From: Stenogyne calaminthoides
Taxonomy: Eukaryota > Streptophyta > Magnoliopsida > Lamiales > Lamiaceae
Length of the DNA: 64,000 nt
Direction of reading: 5' to 3'
Assembly: GCA_037126765.1 (NCBI GenBank)
Contig: JBBCBC010000001.1
Location: 24,226,804-24,290,803, forward strand
Shown: in pieces, positions 21,936 to 34,577 of the stretch
Position numbering within the stretch: position 1 is the first letter of the stretch
How the letters are laid out: each line of letters starts with the position of its first letter
Notes under the pieces: generated by a model
What the model was told of the DNA's origin: nothing
Databases searched by the model: none
Seen by the model: only the letters and a program-made list of their open reading frames with translations
Position numbers and translations under genes: made by a program

Positions 21936-23884
21936 TCTGTTGGTTAAGTTGGTGCCCCATGAAGGAAAGAGTGGATGTAGGACGAGTTGTCCGAACCACT
22001 ATAAAAATACGTGTGTTCTTATTTGCTTTCATATTAACTGTTATACATACTTTAGCAAATCTGCATAACACACATTCGAAAAAAAAATTAAGTCACCTCC
22101 CATTGAGATTTTACGAGTTTTAAATCGGGTTTTTCGGGACCAACAAGTGGTATCAAAGCAGGGGTTCAAAAGTTCACTAGATTTTAATGTGAACACCTGA
22201 ACTGGTCTTTTTGTTAAAACCCATTTAGTTTAAAATGCATATTTTATAAAATTCATGGAGGTTGATAATCATCTTCTCATTTTTTTTTAAATGCGTACAA
22301 TATTCTTCATCTTTTCACTTGTTTAACTAACTCTGTTTTTCTCGTATATTTTTTATTGTTAGTTAGTTTTGGCATCATTATCAAAAAGGGGAAATTGTTG
22401 GGATATTTTAGTTTTGATAAATTATGTCAAAAACATTATCAACTTGTGTTATTTAAATTAATCTCTGGATAACAAATTGAGGGGGGAACGAGAGAACAAG
22501 TTAAGAAGAAGAAAATCGTAAATCAAGAAGAAGAAATCGGTTTACGAAGCGGTTGTTTTCGTCTCTGTGCGATTTATGATTCAAGATCGATCTTTGTCGA
22601 ATCGACAAGATCGAGGCCGAATCGATGCAAGATTGATATCTTTGAATCGATTCAAAGATCGATCTTCGAATCGACGCAAGATCGATCTTTGAATCGATCA
22701 AGATCGATATCTTTGATCGATTCAAAGATCGATAAGCCGAATCGATTCAAGATCGTCTTGAATCGATGCGAAGATTGATAGGTCAATCGATGCAAGATCG
22801 ATATGAATCGATTAAAGATATCGCCGAATCGATGCAAGATCGATATCTTGGCCGAATCGACAGAACCAGACCCGGACCAAATCTGCCGGACCAAATTTTA
22901 GCGGATTTAAATATGCATACCAGATATGAATAGCTGATCAGATCCGTTAGACACACAAAAGCAGCTTGACAATAAGAAGATAACAACACATATATGAATG
23001 TGACATAAAGCTGCAAACAACAGTGCAATAGGACAAAAGAAAATTTCGAAGACTATTAGTATGGATTCTAATATTACTCTTCAACGGTAATATTCAAATC
23101 CACACTATAAATACATTAGACTATCTTCAAAAAGAAGATGATGGAGTTCTTTGCAAAGTGAAGATTAAAGCCAAATATTCAAGCATCTCCATTCAAGAAC
23201 ATAGAGCATTACATATCCAAATTTACCCAAGAGTGTTCTTCAATAGATCTAAGCACAAATGTAATATCCTAGCTTAGAGAGATTTTTCTCATCCTTAGCA
23301 TTGAATTTAAACAAATGTAAGGAAAATCTCAACCTAGTTGAAACCAAACAAACCTTACCCAAATCAGTTTGATAGGATAAGTTTGTAGGTGAGTGTGAAC
23401 TCGGTAAACATCTAGCAATCCCGAAAGGGAGGGTAGGCAATCCCGTGAGGGAGATAAGTCCCATTTGAGTGTGAACTCGGTAAACATCTAGCAATCCCGA
23501 AAGGGAGGGTAGGCGATCCCGTGAGGGAGATAAGTCCCGTTTGAGTGAGAACTCAGTAAACATCTGTTGGTTAAGTTGGTGCCCTATGAAGGGAAGAGTG
23601 GATGTAGGACGAGTTGTCCGAACCACTATAAAAATACGTGTGTTCTTATTTGTTTTCATATTAACTGTCATACATACTTTAGCAAATCTGCATAACACAC
23701 ATTCGAAAAAAAAGTCACCTCCCATTGAGATTTTACGAGTTTTAAATCGGGTTTTTCGGGACCAACAACTATCAAGTTTAATAATATTGAAAATATTATA
23801 GATGAGCAATATGTTATTATTAGAATAGAGGCCGCGAGTTGTGTTGTTTATGAAAAAAATATTGCATTCATTAAATTGCTTTAA

Positions 23885-24320
23885 TTTTTATTTTTTTGTT
23901 GTATATTTAAAATTTAATTTATTTATATTAATGTATTATTAAAATAAAATTATTGATATAATTGTGTGAAACCATCAATGTTTAATTCTATCAAATCTTT
24001 TTTTTTTTCTGATATGCCTTTAACGACACTTTTTTTATAAATATTTTATTGATTGATTAATTATATTAGGTCTTATATAATCATTTCCTAAATCAATAAT
24101 AATTTTATATGTTGATATATAACATTTAGTTATTTTCTTAAAATTACGTGTATTTTTTAGTATTAAGTTTCTTATTTGTTATATGCTATTACATTTTTTT
24201 ACTCATATCGTCAAATCATGATTGTTAGTTATGGTTAAATAAATAATAATATAATCTTAAATTGTTTTATTATATTGTTAACTTTTTTTGTTTTGTGTTA
24301 TTTTTTAGCTATATTGAATA
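23885..24320. other. AT-rich RepHel 5' region
   Basis: No coding signal. A 3' splice-site-like TTTTTTAG ends at 24308, just before the exon with the likely RepHel start codon. Confidence 0.4.
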
Positions 24321-24387
24321 ATGCGGAAGCTACTAAGTTTAGAAATTATCAACCGGAATCAATCTCCAGATCAGGAAAATGCACAAG
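24321..24387 (+). CDS. Helitron RepHel exon 1 (likely start)
   Basis: An ATG at 24321 starts the frame MRKLLSLEIINRNQSPDQEN, ending at a GGTATG donor (24388). Joined to the exon at 25138 it stays open through both. I place the RepHel start here, with moderate certainty because the N-terminus of these proteins is poorly conserved. Confidence 0.5.
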
Positions 24388-24499
24388 GTATGTTTTTTTT
24401 TTATTAAATTTGAATTTATGTTTTTATACTTTAAAAAGTATAATAATTTATTCCTGGTTTTCCCACCAACAATTCTTTTATTTCAATATTTTATTAAGC

Positions 24500-24640
24500 G
24501 ATTAACTATATTTAGTTATTGGGCAATCATGTTCAAGATCAATATTAATTTTATATGAATATAATTAACTATGTTAGTTATTGGTAATCATGTTCAAGAT
24601 CAATATTAGTTTTATATTAAGATATCATTATTAATATGAC
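24500..24640. repeat. Tandem duplication of about 70 bp in a RepHel intron
   Basis: Two adjacent copies share TTAGTTATTGG and CATGTTCAAGATCAATATTA with slight differences. Confidence 0.75.
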
Positions 24641-25137
24641 CAATAATTTAATGTGCAATTTATAATTTGTTAACTTATATCAAATAATATATTATATCTT
24701 ATCATAGGTTATTTTGACCATATAATATATTATGTAATATATCATAATTTTTAAAATTTGTCCAAAGTCTTTTCTTTTTGAATAAATGTCATTATAATTA
24801 ATATTTTTTGGTAATTTATTTTTCATTGGACTGACTTATTTTCAAGACCATAATTGCTTTATTTTTGTTTTACATACACCTTCAAAAAAATATTATATCT
24901 ATTAATTATACCGATTTTTTGAAATATTACACTATGTTGATAATTAAAGCAAATAATTATATTGTTCACGTATCATTTTAATATTATTTATTTAGGACAC
25001 ATTACTTTTTTTATATTTATTTTATAAGTTTATTTAGTGATAATTTTTTAAAAACTTGCAGTTTACAATTTTTTTTTTTTAATTTCTTTTGCTTAAATGT
25101 TAACCTACTTACTTTATATTTCAATTTTTTTGTGTAG

Positions 25138-25322
25138 GCAATAAAGATTCTCAAATTAATGGACTTACAAACACCGCTTCCTCATCAATTTTTCGTTATG
25201 TATTTGGATATAAGTTTGATAGTTCAAGCAAGGATATGTATGCAAAACAACAAAATCCCGATGTTACCAATGATACTCATATTATATTATTATATTTATT
25301 AAAAAAATTCATTAATACTATA
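25138..25322 (+). CDS. Helitron RepHel exon 2 (5' part)
   Basis: After a TTTTTGTGTAG acceptor the frame GNKDSQINGLTNTASSSIFR continues exon 1. It stays open to the family R element that begins at 25323. The original donor site is not obvious and may have been displaced by the insertion. No named domain; it is the variable N-terminal region of RepHel. Confidence 0.45.
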
Positions 25323-28300
25323 TGATGGTCCCGTTTTGAAAACCCATTTGCACGTGCGGAAGCAAAACGTTTCAGTTCGGTGCATATAAAAACAAGGGTG
25401 AGGGGCAGAGTGATTCAATTTTTTTTGCTTTTAAGAACAATGTGTGTTGTGCTTCTAACTGAATGCATATGACAAGTAATAACATAAAGCAGTAAAGAAC
25501 ACACAAGATTTATAGTGGTTCGGACAACTCGTCCTACATCCACTCTTCCCTTCATGGGGCACCAACTTAACCAACTTAACCAACGGGACTTATCACCCTC
25601 ACGGGATTGCCGACCCTCCCTTTCGGGATTGCTTAGATGTTTATCGAGTTCCCACTCAAACGGGACTTATCACCCTCACGGGATTGCCGACCCTCCCTTT
25701 CGGGATTGCTTAGATGTTTACCGAGTTCACACTCAACCTACAAACTTAACCTACCAACTGGTTTGGGTATAAGGTTGTTTGGTTTCCAACTAGGGTGAGA
25801 TTTTCCCTTACATTTGTTTAGCCTCAATGCTAAGGTTGGGAAAATCTCTCTAAGCTTAGGATATGGCATTTATGCTTAGATCTAGGGTTGAACACTTTGA
25901 ATATATGCGTGTATTTCTTGCTCTGTGTTCTTGAATGGAGTTGCTTGAATATTTGGCTTTTAATTTCACTTTGCAGATTCTCCATTTCTTCTTTTGAAGA
26001 TAGTGCAATGTATTTATAGTGTGGATTTGAATATTACCGTTGGAGAGTAATATTCAAATCCATACTAATAATCTTCCAGCTTTTCTTTGTCCTTTTGCAC
26101 TGTTGTTTGCAGCTTTATGACACATCCATATATGTTGTTATCTTCTTATTGAATTTTGCTTTTTGTGTGTCTAACGGATCGATCATTTCACGGATTATCG
26201 CTCATTGCTTCGATTTCGTCGCTTTGATCCGTCTTTGAAATCGATCCGTAGATTTACGGTGTCTTTGAAATCACTATTCATCGATCTTTGAAATCACTAT
26301 TCAATCTTTGAAATCATTTTCATCGATTCTTGAAATCATCGTTCATCGAATCGATTTTTACTTGTTCATCGGTCGATTTAATTTAACTGATTTTCTTTGT
26401 TCATCGGTCCGATTTCACGAATGATTTTCTTTTCATCGATTTCGTCGCTTCGATCGACTCCACTCGATCGGATCAGTTCCAGATTGATCTGGATCAAGAT
26501 GAGCAAAATCGCAACGTAAAATCTGATGTCGAATTCTTTGAAGAATTTCTAAAGAATCGCTTCTAAATGATCGATTCTTTCTGATCTTCGCTACAAGAAA
26601 AAGCGCATCGAAAACCCGCTTGGTGTCGGGCCCGAATTAGCTCGAACTCATCCTTCTCATCGATCTTTATGACCTAAATCGATCTCGATCATCTTCATCG
26701 ATTTCATGAGTTCCCCCTCAACTTGTTCTTCCGTTCCCCTCAACTTGTTATTCGTAAATTAACCTTCATAAAACACAAGTTGATAATGTTTTCGCATAAT
26801 TAATCAAAACTAAAATATCCCAACAATTTCCCCCTTTTGATAATGACGCCCAAAACATTAAAATATATGCACTTATCGAGATCGGGTTTTTGATTTAAAA
26901 GATCGATTCGGTGGTCACTTTGAAAAGTTGTGAACGTTTGAACTCCCGCTCGATACCAATTGATGGTATTCGTAAATCCACATTGAAAAAATAGTGACCT
27001 TTTTGAACAACCCGCTCGATACCAATTGATGGTCCCGCTTTTTGAAAACCCATTTGCACGTCGCGGAAGCAAAACGTTTCGATTAGGTGCATATAAAAAA
27101 CAGGGGTGAGGGCAGAGTGATTCAATTTTTTTTTTTTTTAAGAACAATGTGTGTTGTGCTTTAACCCGAATGCATATGACAAGTAATAACATAAAGCAAA
27201 TAAAGAACACACAAGATTTATAGTGGTTAGGACAACTCGTCCTACATCCACTCTTCCTTCATGGGGCACCAACTTAACCAACTTAACCAACGGGACTTAT
27301 CACCCTCACGGGATTGTTTCCCTTTCGGGATTGCTTAGATGTTTATCGAGTTCCCACTCAAACGGGACTTATCACCCTCACGGGATTGCCGACCCTCCCT
27401 TTCGGGATTGCTTAGATGTTTACCGAGTTCACACTCAACCTACAAACTTAACCTACCAACTGGTTTGGGTATAAGGTTGTTTGGTTTCCAACCCAGGGTG
27501 AGATTTTTCCTTACATTTGTTTTAGCCTCAATGCTTTGGGTTGGGAAAATCTCTCTAAGCTAGGATATGGCATTTATGCTTAGATCTAGGGTTGAACACT
27601 TTGAATATATGCGTGTATTTCTTGCTCTGTGTTCTTGAATGGAGTTGCTTGAATATTTGGCTTTTAATTTCACTTTGCAGATTCTCCATTATCTTCTTTT
27701 GAAGATAGTGCAATGTATTTATAGTGTGGATTTGAATATTACAGATTTGGAGAGTAATATTCAAATCCATACTAATAATCTTCCCACTTTTTCTTTTGTT
27801 TTGCAACCTTTGTTTGTTTTGCTTTTATGACACATCCATATATGTTGTTATCTTCTTATTGATCACCGCTTTTGTGTGTCTAACGGATCGATGCTCGCCG
27901 GATTCTTGTTCATTTATTTTATCACCGAAAAGTTGAAATCGATGTAGATTTACGGTGTCTTGAAATCACTATTTTAAATCACTATTCATCGATCTTTGAA
28001 ATTTTTTTCGCCGATTCTTGAAATTTTGATTTTTCTTGTTCATCGGTCTGATTTCGAACTGATTTTTTCTTTTTCATCGATGCGATTTCGAACTGAGATT
28101 TTTCTTTTCATCGGTCGATTTTTTTTTGATCGTCGGCTCTTTGATCGGATCGATCATCTGATATGAGCAAAGCGCATCGAAAATCGCTCTGATGTCGGTT
28201 ACTCTGATGAATACCTTTCGATGGAATTTTGATCGGTTACTTTCTGATTTTTCTGATAAAAAACGCATCGAAACCGCTTCTTGGTCGGTAAGTTTTTCGG

Positions 28301-28487
28301 AACTCATCCTTCATCGATCTTGATCAAGCGTCTATGACCCTCGTCGATCTCGATCATCTTCATCGATTTCAAGTTCCCCCTCAACTTGTTCTTCCGTCCC
28401 CCTCAACTTGTTATCTGTAAATTAGCTTCATAAAACACAAGTTGATAATGTTTTGGCATAATTAATCAAAACTAAAATATCCCAACA
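25323..28487 (-). mobile_element. Family R element 2: large LTRs, 201-bp interior
   Basis: Minus-strand element with LTRs at 25323-26825 and 27027-28487, flanked by ACTATA on both sides (25317-25322 and 28488-28493). The interior of 201 bp has the complement of the polypurine tract next to 26825 and a primer-binding site at 27014-27024. A second copy of that primer-site motif lies at 26948-26958, implying a local duplication across the LTR junction. There is no coding capacity. Confidence 0.85.
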
Positions 28488-28564
28488 ACTATATATTATT
28501 ATAAGTATTATTAGTTATTTTACATTTGTTTTGTTATATAATTATTATTTTATCTCAAATACAG

Positions 28565-28774
28565 TTAGTGGATCTAGCAATCAGCACATTAATGATCAGA
28601 ATGTTGGAATTTTTTCTTTTCCTGATCATTTAGCTAGAGATGATATTCAAGTTGAAGAATTAAAGTTTAGAGAGCCAATATTTAACGATGTTCTGCCGGA
28701 TAATAATGATGATAGTCCGGAGATAATTGATTTAGATCACGACAATTCAATTTGTTATGATAATGAAGTTGATT
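28565..28774 (+). CDS. Helitron RepHel exon 3
   Basis: Between an ACAG acceptor and a GTAAGT donor, the frame reads SGSSNQHINDQNVGIFSF and an acidic tail (PDNNDDSPEIIDLDHD). It is a normal low-complexity linker ahead of the conserved N-terminal region. Confidence 0.55.
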
Positions 28775-28904
28775 GTAAGTTGTGTAATTTATTTGTTCAT
28801 ATTTTTTTATTAAGTTTTTTTAAATAGAATCTCTTTTTAAAATTTGTATTTTTATTAGTTTCTTAAATTAAATACTTATTTTATAATTGATTTATTTCAT
28901 ATAT

Positions 28905-29345
28905 CGAATATTGGGATATTGGTGATCCTATACATCGATGTGAATTTTGTGGTGCTATGTTTTGGTTTGATGAACGATTGAAATCTACAAAAAAAGAGTT
29001 AACTCCAAAATTTTTATTGTATTGTATGCAAGGAAAAATTCAGTTACCTCTAATGCCTCAGCCTCCATTACTTCTTCAAGATTTGATATGGGGTCAAAGT
29101 GATAGAAGCAAACATTTTTAGGATAACATTCGTTCATTCAACAATATGTTTTCTTTTACATCTTTAGGCGGAAATATCGATAGAAATTTAAATAGAGGTA
29201 AATCTCCCCCGGTGTTTCTAATGCATGGTCAGAATTATCATAGATTGGGCAGTTTGCTTCCAAGTGGTCGTGATCCCCCTGCATATTCCCAGCTCTACAT
29301 ATACGACACAAATAATGAAATATATAACAGGATTCGATTTGTCAG
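28905..29345 (+). CDS. Helitron RepHel exon 4: N-terminal Cys-containing region
   Basis: The exon contains GDPIHRCEFCGAMFWFDER, the CxxC region near the start of plant Helitron proteins. It then has FSFTSLGGNIDRNLNRG and HGQNYHRLGSLLPS, a highly characteristic Helitron signature. A donor GTAAG follows at 29346. One in-frame stop (TAG near 29118) interrupts it. The next exon is at 56954, because the pararetrovirus occupies the intron. Confidence 0.8.
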
Positions 29346-29422
29346 GTAAGATATTTTTAATTTTTAAAAATGTTATCTATGTATTATTTTATCTCCAATC
29401 AAATTAGTTACATCCCATTATT

Positions 29423-29423
<1 letters not shown>

Positions 29424-29457
<34 letters not shown>
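29424..29457. repeat. (TA)n tract at left end of pararetrovirus
   Basis: TA dinucleotides at the boundary between the RepHel intron and the viral sequence, matched by the tract at 56908-56949. Confidence 0.9.
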
Positions 29458-29459
<2 letters not shown>

Positions 29460-29482
29460 TTATATATAAGTTATATGGTTTC

Positions 29483-30549
29483 ATGATTCAATACATCTTG
29501 ATTCTAATGAATTTGTTCCAATTAAAGGATACTGTTAAGAACAGTATGACTCAGGAATATGATATTCCTGAAAATCTCGATTTATTGAATAAATGGACTA
29601 TTCCTAAAATTGAACCTAAAATGGTTTATAAATTAGGAGCTTTTGAAAAAATAGATTTTAAATAAATTGTTAAAACTACTGAATCCTCTATACATCTTCA
29701 TGAAGAAGAGATGGTTATTAAATTGCTTAGTAAAAATGATATTTTACCTTACAAAAGAACTCATAAGTTCTTACATATTGGTTGTGTTCAGGTCGCTTTT
29801 AGACCGCTTACTTTAAATGGTTTACCAGAAAGCTTTCTAGCTTCTCTTAGGGATGGTAGAAATCTTAATTGGACACAATCCTTAATGGGAATTATAGAGT
29901 CTAGTTTGGCTTTAGGACCTGTCTATTTTGACTCATATCCTAATTTATCTATATCTTTATCTGATAGTAATATTCTTGAAGCTTAACATTAAATGTTAAA
30001 ACTCATGGTTATAATTACATACCAGGTACAGAGGTTATGTGTATTTGTTATCATATTTATTATAAGCCTTTATTTACACTCAATCCTATGTGTAAAAGAA
30101 TTGAGAAAGATAATAATGAAACTATTCTTATAGAAACTAATTTTGGTAAATCAAATATTACTACCAGAAGATCCATTAAGTGGGAAGAAATTATTTTTCC
30201 TGAAAATTGGATAATATAACAATTTGTTCCTAAAAATCCTATTATAAATAGTGATTTTAAACATATTACTCAAAGTAATGATGGTATAATTAATATTGGT
30301 TTTCAAAATAATCAAAGAAGACATTCGACTTCTTATTCTAGATCAATGTCTAATCATTCTCTTATATCTCCTCTGGATTATGAGGTAGAATTGTCTTTTG
30401 AATGTAGAGCTTCTACTTCCTCTTATAGAGAAAATTCTTATTGTAAAATTAATAATAACAATGATAAAATTATAATTAATGAAAATAATATTATCCATAA
30501 AGATGGATTTGATCCCGAAATAATTTCGGATTATAACTTTAAAATATAA
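29483..30549 (+). pseudogene. Pararetrovirus movement-protein region
   Basis: The segment 29711-29986 resembles the caulimovirid movement protein of the 30K superfamily (Pfam MP), with LHIGCVQVAF, GIIESSLALGPVYF and SYPNLSISLSD. These proteins move virus through plasmodesmata. In-frame stops at 29663, 29984, 30217 and 30547 break the polyprotein into four open pieces. The N-terminal and C-terminal parts are weakly conserved. Confidence 0.8.
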
Positions 30550-30553
30550 TTTT

Positions 30554-30935
30554 ATGGATTTTACATACTTTTTAGATTTTTCTAAAGGTTCTTCTACTAG
30601 AGCTCATATTAATCATGAGTTTAATAATCCTAAATGGGATAAGTTTAGAATTTGGTATTTTAAATCATTCTCAAAAGATGATTTAGACTACTTTGTCGAC
30701 AATTTTTATAAATTATGTGAAAAACATAATGAAATTACTTATTATGTTCCTTGGTTTATTAAAACCTTTTATATCGATTATATTTCAGTAATTGAACGTG
30801 ATTATAAAATAATTTCTGGAGGAATACAAAAATCTGTTTACCCTCCTCATGTTCCTTTTCAAATCGAGAAAAATGGGAAGATATTTAGTTTTCTTCCATT
30901 CTCCAGAATCATAGAAAATGATTTTTACAAATTAC
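30554..30935 (+). pseudogene. Pararetrovirus region between movement and capsid domains
   Basis: An open frame of 128 codons, rich in aromatic residues (KWDKFRIWYFKSF, YYVPWFIKTFY), is cut by the LTR element at 30936. Its position indicates the MP-to-capsid linker or the capsid N-terminus. I cannot assign a domain. Confidence 0.6.
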
Positions 30936-33900
30936 TGTGAGGTCCCGATTAAAACCGATTTTGCGCGTGCGGAAGCGAAACATGACATGATGCATATAAA
31001 ACAGGGGTGAGGGAATGGTGATACCAATTTTTTTGCTTTTAAGAACATGTGTGTTGTTTTGCTTGTAACTGAATGCATATGACAAGTATAAACATAAAGC
31101 AGTAAAGAACACACGATATTTTATAGTGGTTACGTGAAACCCCGCCCTACATCCACTCTTCCCTTAACACAGGGGCACCTTAACCGAACTTAACCTGTGG
31201 GACTTATACCCCTCACGGGATGGCCGAGATGTTTACCGAGTTCGCACTCAAGCGGGACTTATCTCCCTTACGGGATCGCCGATAGATGTTTACCGAGTTC
31301 ACACTCAAGCGGGACTTATCTCAATTACAGGGATTGCCGATAGATGTTTCTGGGGAGTTCACACTCAAGTGGGACTTATCTCCCTCACGGGATTGCCGAT
31401 AGATGTTTACCGAGTTCACACTCACCTAACAATCTTAACCTAACTTTGAGTTTGGGTAAAGGTTGTTTGGTTTCCAACTAGGTTGAGATTTTCCCTTACA
31501 TTTGTTTATCCTCGATGCTAAGGATGGAAAAATCTCTCTAAGGTTAGGATGTAGCATTTGTGTTTAGATCTAGGGTAGAACACTCTTGAATATATGCGTG
31601 TATTTCTAGCTATGTGTTCTATGGTGGGAATGCTAGAGTATATAGGATTGGGAGCACAATTCCTGTTGAACGTGCCTTAGCCGGGTACTTCGATCAGGCC
31701 ATATTTCAGGGACTCGTGATCATCGGCACCACGACCTTGGTTGGGGAACTGCTGGAACCCATATCTTCTTAGCTCTGTAGCATCGTTTGCTACATTCTCC
31801 ATACTCTTCCACATTCATCCACTCTTGATAATGAAGGAAGAACTTGTATTTATAGTGTGGATTTGAATGTTACCGTTGGAAAGAATCACATTCAAATCCA
31901 TACTACTCTGTAGCTTTTTGCAGCTTTTCAGGCTTGTCGTCTTCCTCTCATTGGTCCACATCAGCTGAATCTAACGGTTATATTCTTCAGTTTCTTCTGA
32001 GTCTCTAACGGCTATATTCTCCAGGATCTTTTGAGTCTCTGGATCTTTAGTTCTATCTGAGCCTTCAGGTTCTTCAGTAACTTACTGAGTCTCAGGTTCT
32101 TGATTCAGCAGACTTCTCTTGGCGGACCTTATACGTCGGGCATCTTGACACTCGGGCTTCATGAGTTGAGACATATTGACCCTCAGTCACTTGACTCAAC
32201 TTATCGATTTCTTCTTGCCGATCGATCGGCTCGGACCGATCGAGATCAACATATCTTCGAGGATCATCTCGGGATAGCATCAGGTCATCTGCATTAGGTT
32301 AGCATACCAGTTTTTCATATCTGATCTCGATCACGTTTGATCTCGATCAGTCTCATCTTCATATCTGATCTCGATCACGTCTGATCTTGATCAGTCTCTT
32401 TTGCTCATCTTCTGATCTGCAACCTTCTATTCTGATTTGCTGGCTTTAGCTTTTTCTTCACATCCGATTTACCACATTTCATGGTTGATTAGAACTCATC
32501 GACTCATCGATCTCGATCATTCTCGTCTGACCTCGATCGATCTCGATCATCTTCTTCTCGATTTCGTGAGTTCCCCCTCAATTTGTTCTTTCGTTCCCCC
32601 TTAACTTGTTATCTGTAAATTAGCTTGAATAACACAAGTTAATAATGTTTTGGCATAAATTATCAAAACTAAAATATCTCAACAATTTCAATTTTTTGAT
32701 AATGGCCCAAAAAAAAAAAATATGCATATACAGAGATCGGGTTTTTGATTTAAAAAAGATTTATTCAGGTGTTCACTTTGAATTAGTGAACTTTAGAACA
32801 ACCCGCTCTGATACCACTGTGAGGTCCCGATTAAAACCGATTTTGCGCGTGCGGAAGCGAAACATGACATGATGCATATAAAACAGGGGTGAGGGAATGG
32901 TGATACCAAATTTTTCGCTTTTAAGAACATGTGTGTTCTTTTGCTTGTAACTGAATGCATATGACAAGTATAAACATAAAGCAGTAAAGAACACATGATA
33001 TTTTATAGTGGTGGTTGGATTTAAACCCGCCCTACATCCACTCTTCCCTTAACACAGGGGCACCTTAACCGAACTTAACCTGCGGGACTTATACCCCTCA
33101 CGGGATGGCAGAGATGTTTACCGAGTTCACACTCAAGCGGGACTTATCTCCCTTACGGGATTGCCAATAGATGTTTACCGAGTTCACACTCAAGCGGGAC
33201 TTATCTCCCTTACGGGATTGCCGATAGATGTTTACCGAGTTCACACTCAAGCGGGACTTATCTCCCTCACGGGATTGCCGATATATGTTTACCGAGTTCA
33301 CACTCACCTAACAATCTTAACCTAACTTTGAGTTTGGGTAAAGGTTTGTTTGGTTTCCAACTAGGTTGAGATTTTCCCTTACATTTGTTTAGCCTCGATG
33401 CTAAGGATGGGAAAATCTCTCTAAGCTTAGGATATAACATTTGTGCTTAGATCTAGGGTAGAACACTCTTGAATATATGCGTGTATTTCTAGCTCTGTGT
33501 TCTATGGTGGGAATGCTTGAGTATATAGGATTGGGAGCACAATTCCTGTTGAACGTGCCTTAGCCGTGCTACGATCAGGCCATATTTCAGGACTCGCATC
33601 ATCTGGCACACGACCTTGGCTGGGAACTGCTGGAACCCATATCTTCTTAGCTCTGTAGCATCGTTTGCTACATTCTCCATACTCTTCCACATTCATCCAC
33701 TCTTGATAATGAAGGAAGAACTTGTATTTATAGTGTGGATTTGAATGTTACCGTTGGAAAGAATCACATTCAAATCCATACTACTCTGTAGCTTTTTGCA
33801 GCTTTTCAGGCTTGTCGTCTTCCTCTCATTAGTCCACGTCAGCTGAATCTAATGGCTATATTCTTCATTTTCTTCCGAGTCTCTAATTGTATATTCTTGG

Positions 33901-34577
33901 GGATCTTCCGAAGTCTCGGGATCTTTAGTATCGAGCCTTGAGTTATCGAGCCTTCAGTTCTTGATAACTTATCGAGTCTCGGGTTCTTGATTCAGCCAGA
34001 CTTCTCTTGACGGCGGACCTTGTCGTCATCTTGACACCGGGGAATTCAGTTCTCGAGTTGAACCTTATCTTGACCCTCGAGTACTTGATTTCGAGCTATC
34101 GATTTCTTCTTGCCGATCGATCGGCTTCGATCGAGATCAACATATCTTCGAGGATCATCTCGGGATAGCATCAGTCATAATACGCATTAGGTTAGCATAT
34201 CTCGATCTCGATCCGCGTCGATCTCGTCGGTCTCATCTCTTCATCTTCATATCTCGATCTCGATCGCGTCCGATCTTGATCGATCTCTTTTGCTCATCTT
34301 CGACCGCAACCTTCTCTTACGATTTCTTTGGCTTTAGCTTTTTCTTCACATCTGATTTGCACAGCTCATCAGTTGATTTCGGAACTCATTTGACTCATCT
34401 GATCTTGATCATTCTCGTCTGCAGCCTCATCTGATCTCGATCATCTTCTTCTGATTTCGTGAGTTCCCCCTCAATTTGTTCTTTTGTTTCCCCTTAACTT
34501 GTTATCTGTAAATTAGCTTGAATAACACAAGTTAATAATGTTTTGGCATAAATTATCAAAACTAAAATATCCCAACA
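30936..34577 (-). mobile_element. Family R element 3: 1.75-kb LTRs, 133-bp interior
   Basis: LTRs at 30936-32684 and 32818-34577, both minus strand, enclose only 133 bp. That interior holds the primer-binding site (32805-32816) and a degenerate polypurine tract. The flanks ATTAC and ATTAT (overlapping the last LTR base) look like a decayed target duplication. The LTRs are longer than in elements 1 and 2 and carry an extra block (about 31640-31770 and 33525-33645). No coding capacity. Confidence 0.85.
33098..33310. repeat. 57-bp minisatellite in LTR
   Basis: Units run from AGTTCACACTCAAGCGGGAC to GATAGATGTTTACCG and are repeated nearly four times. The matching array in the sister LTR is at about 31235-31425. 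The periodic peptide it spells on the minus strand is not a gene. Confidence 0.85.

Larger units (their letters stand above)
20727..23767 (+). mobile_element. Family R element 1: large LTRs, 250-bp interior
   Basis: Two direct LTRs (20727-22145 and 22396-23767) start TGTTGGGATATTTTAG and end GGGACCAACA. Identical ACTAT duplications flank the element (20722-20726 and 23768-23772). The 250-bp interior has a primer-binding site (TGGTATCAAAGC, 22148-22159) and a polypurine tract (22381-22395), but no open reading frame. It therefore holds only the cis signals for reverse transcription and must borrow proteins from an autonomous Copia. Confidence 0.9.
20593..23884 (+). pseudogene. Small unknown ORF split by a retrotransposon
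   Basis: An ATG at 20593 opens a frame that runs into the element at 20727. It resumes in phase at 23773, after one copy of the ACTAT duplication, and ends with TAA at 23882-23884. The uninterrupted length would be 81 codons. I recognise no domain; the C-terminal part reads YVIIRIEAASCVVYEK. It lies upstream of the RepHel start on the same strand. It may be a real small Helitron gene, or chance, since the frame is short. Confidence 0.35.

Noticed and set aside
22148..22159. Possible tRNA gene fragment
   Set aside because: It is the complement of a tRNA 3' end placed two bases after an LTR, so it is a retrotransposon primer site.
33098..33307. Minus-strand ORF with a repeated SVNSVNIY-type peptide
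   Set aside because: The periodicity equals the 57-bp LTR minisatellite, and the same DNA is non-coding in all sister LTRs.
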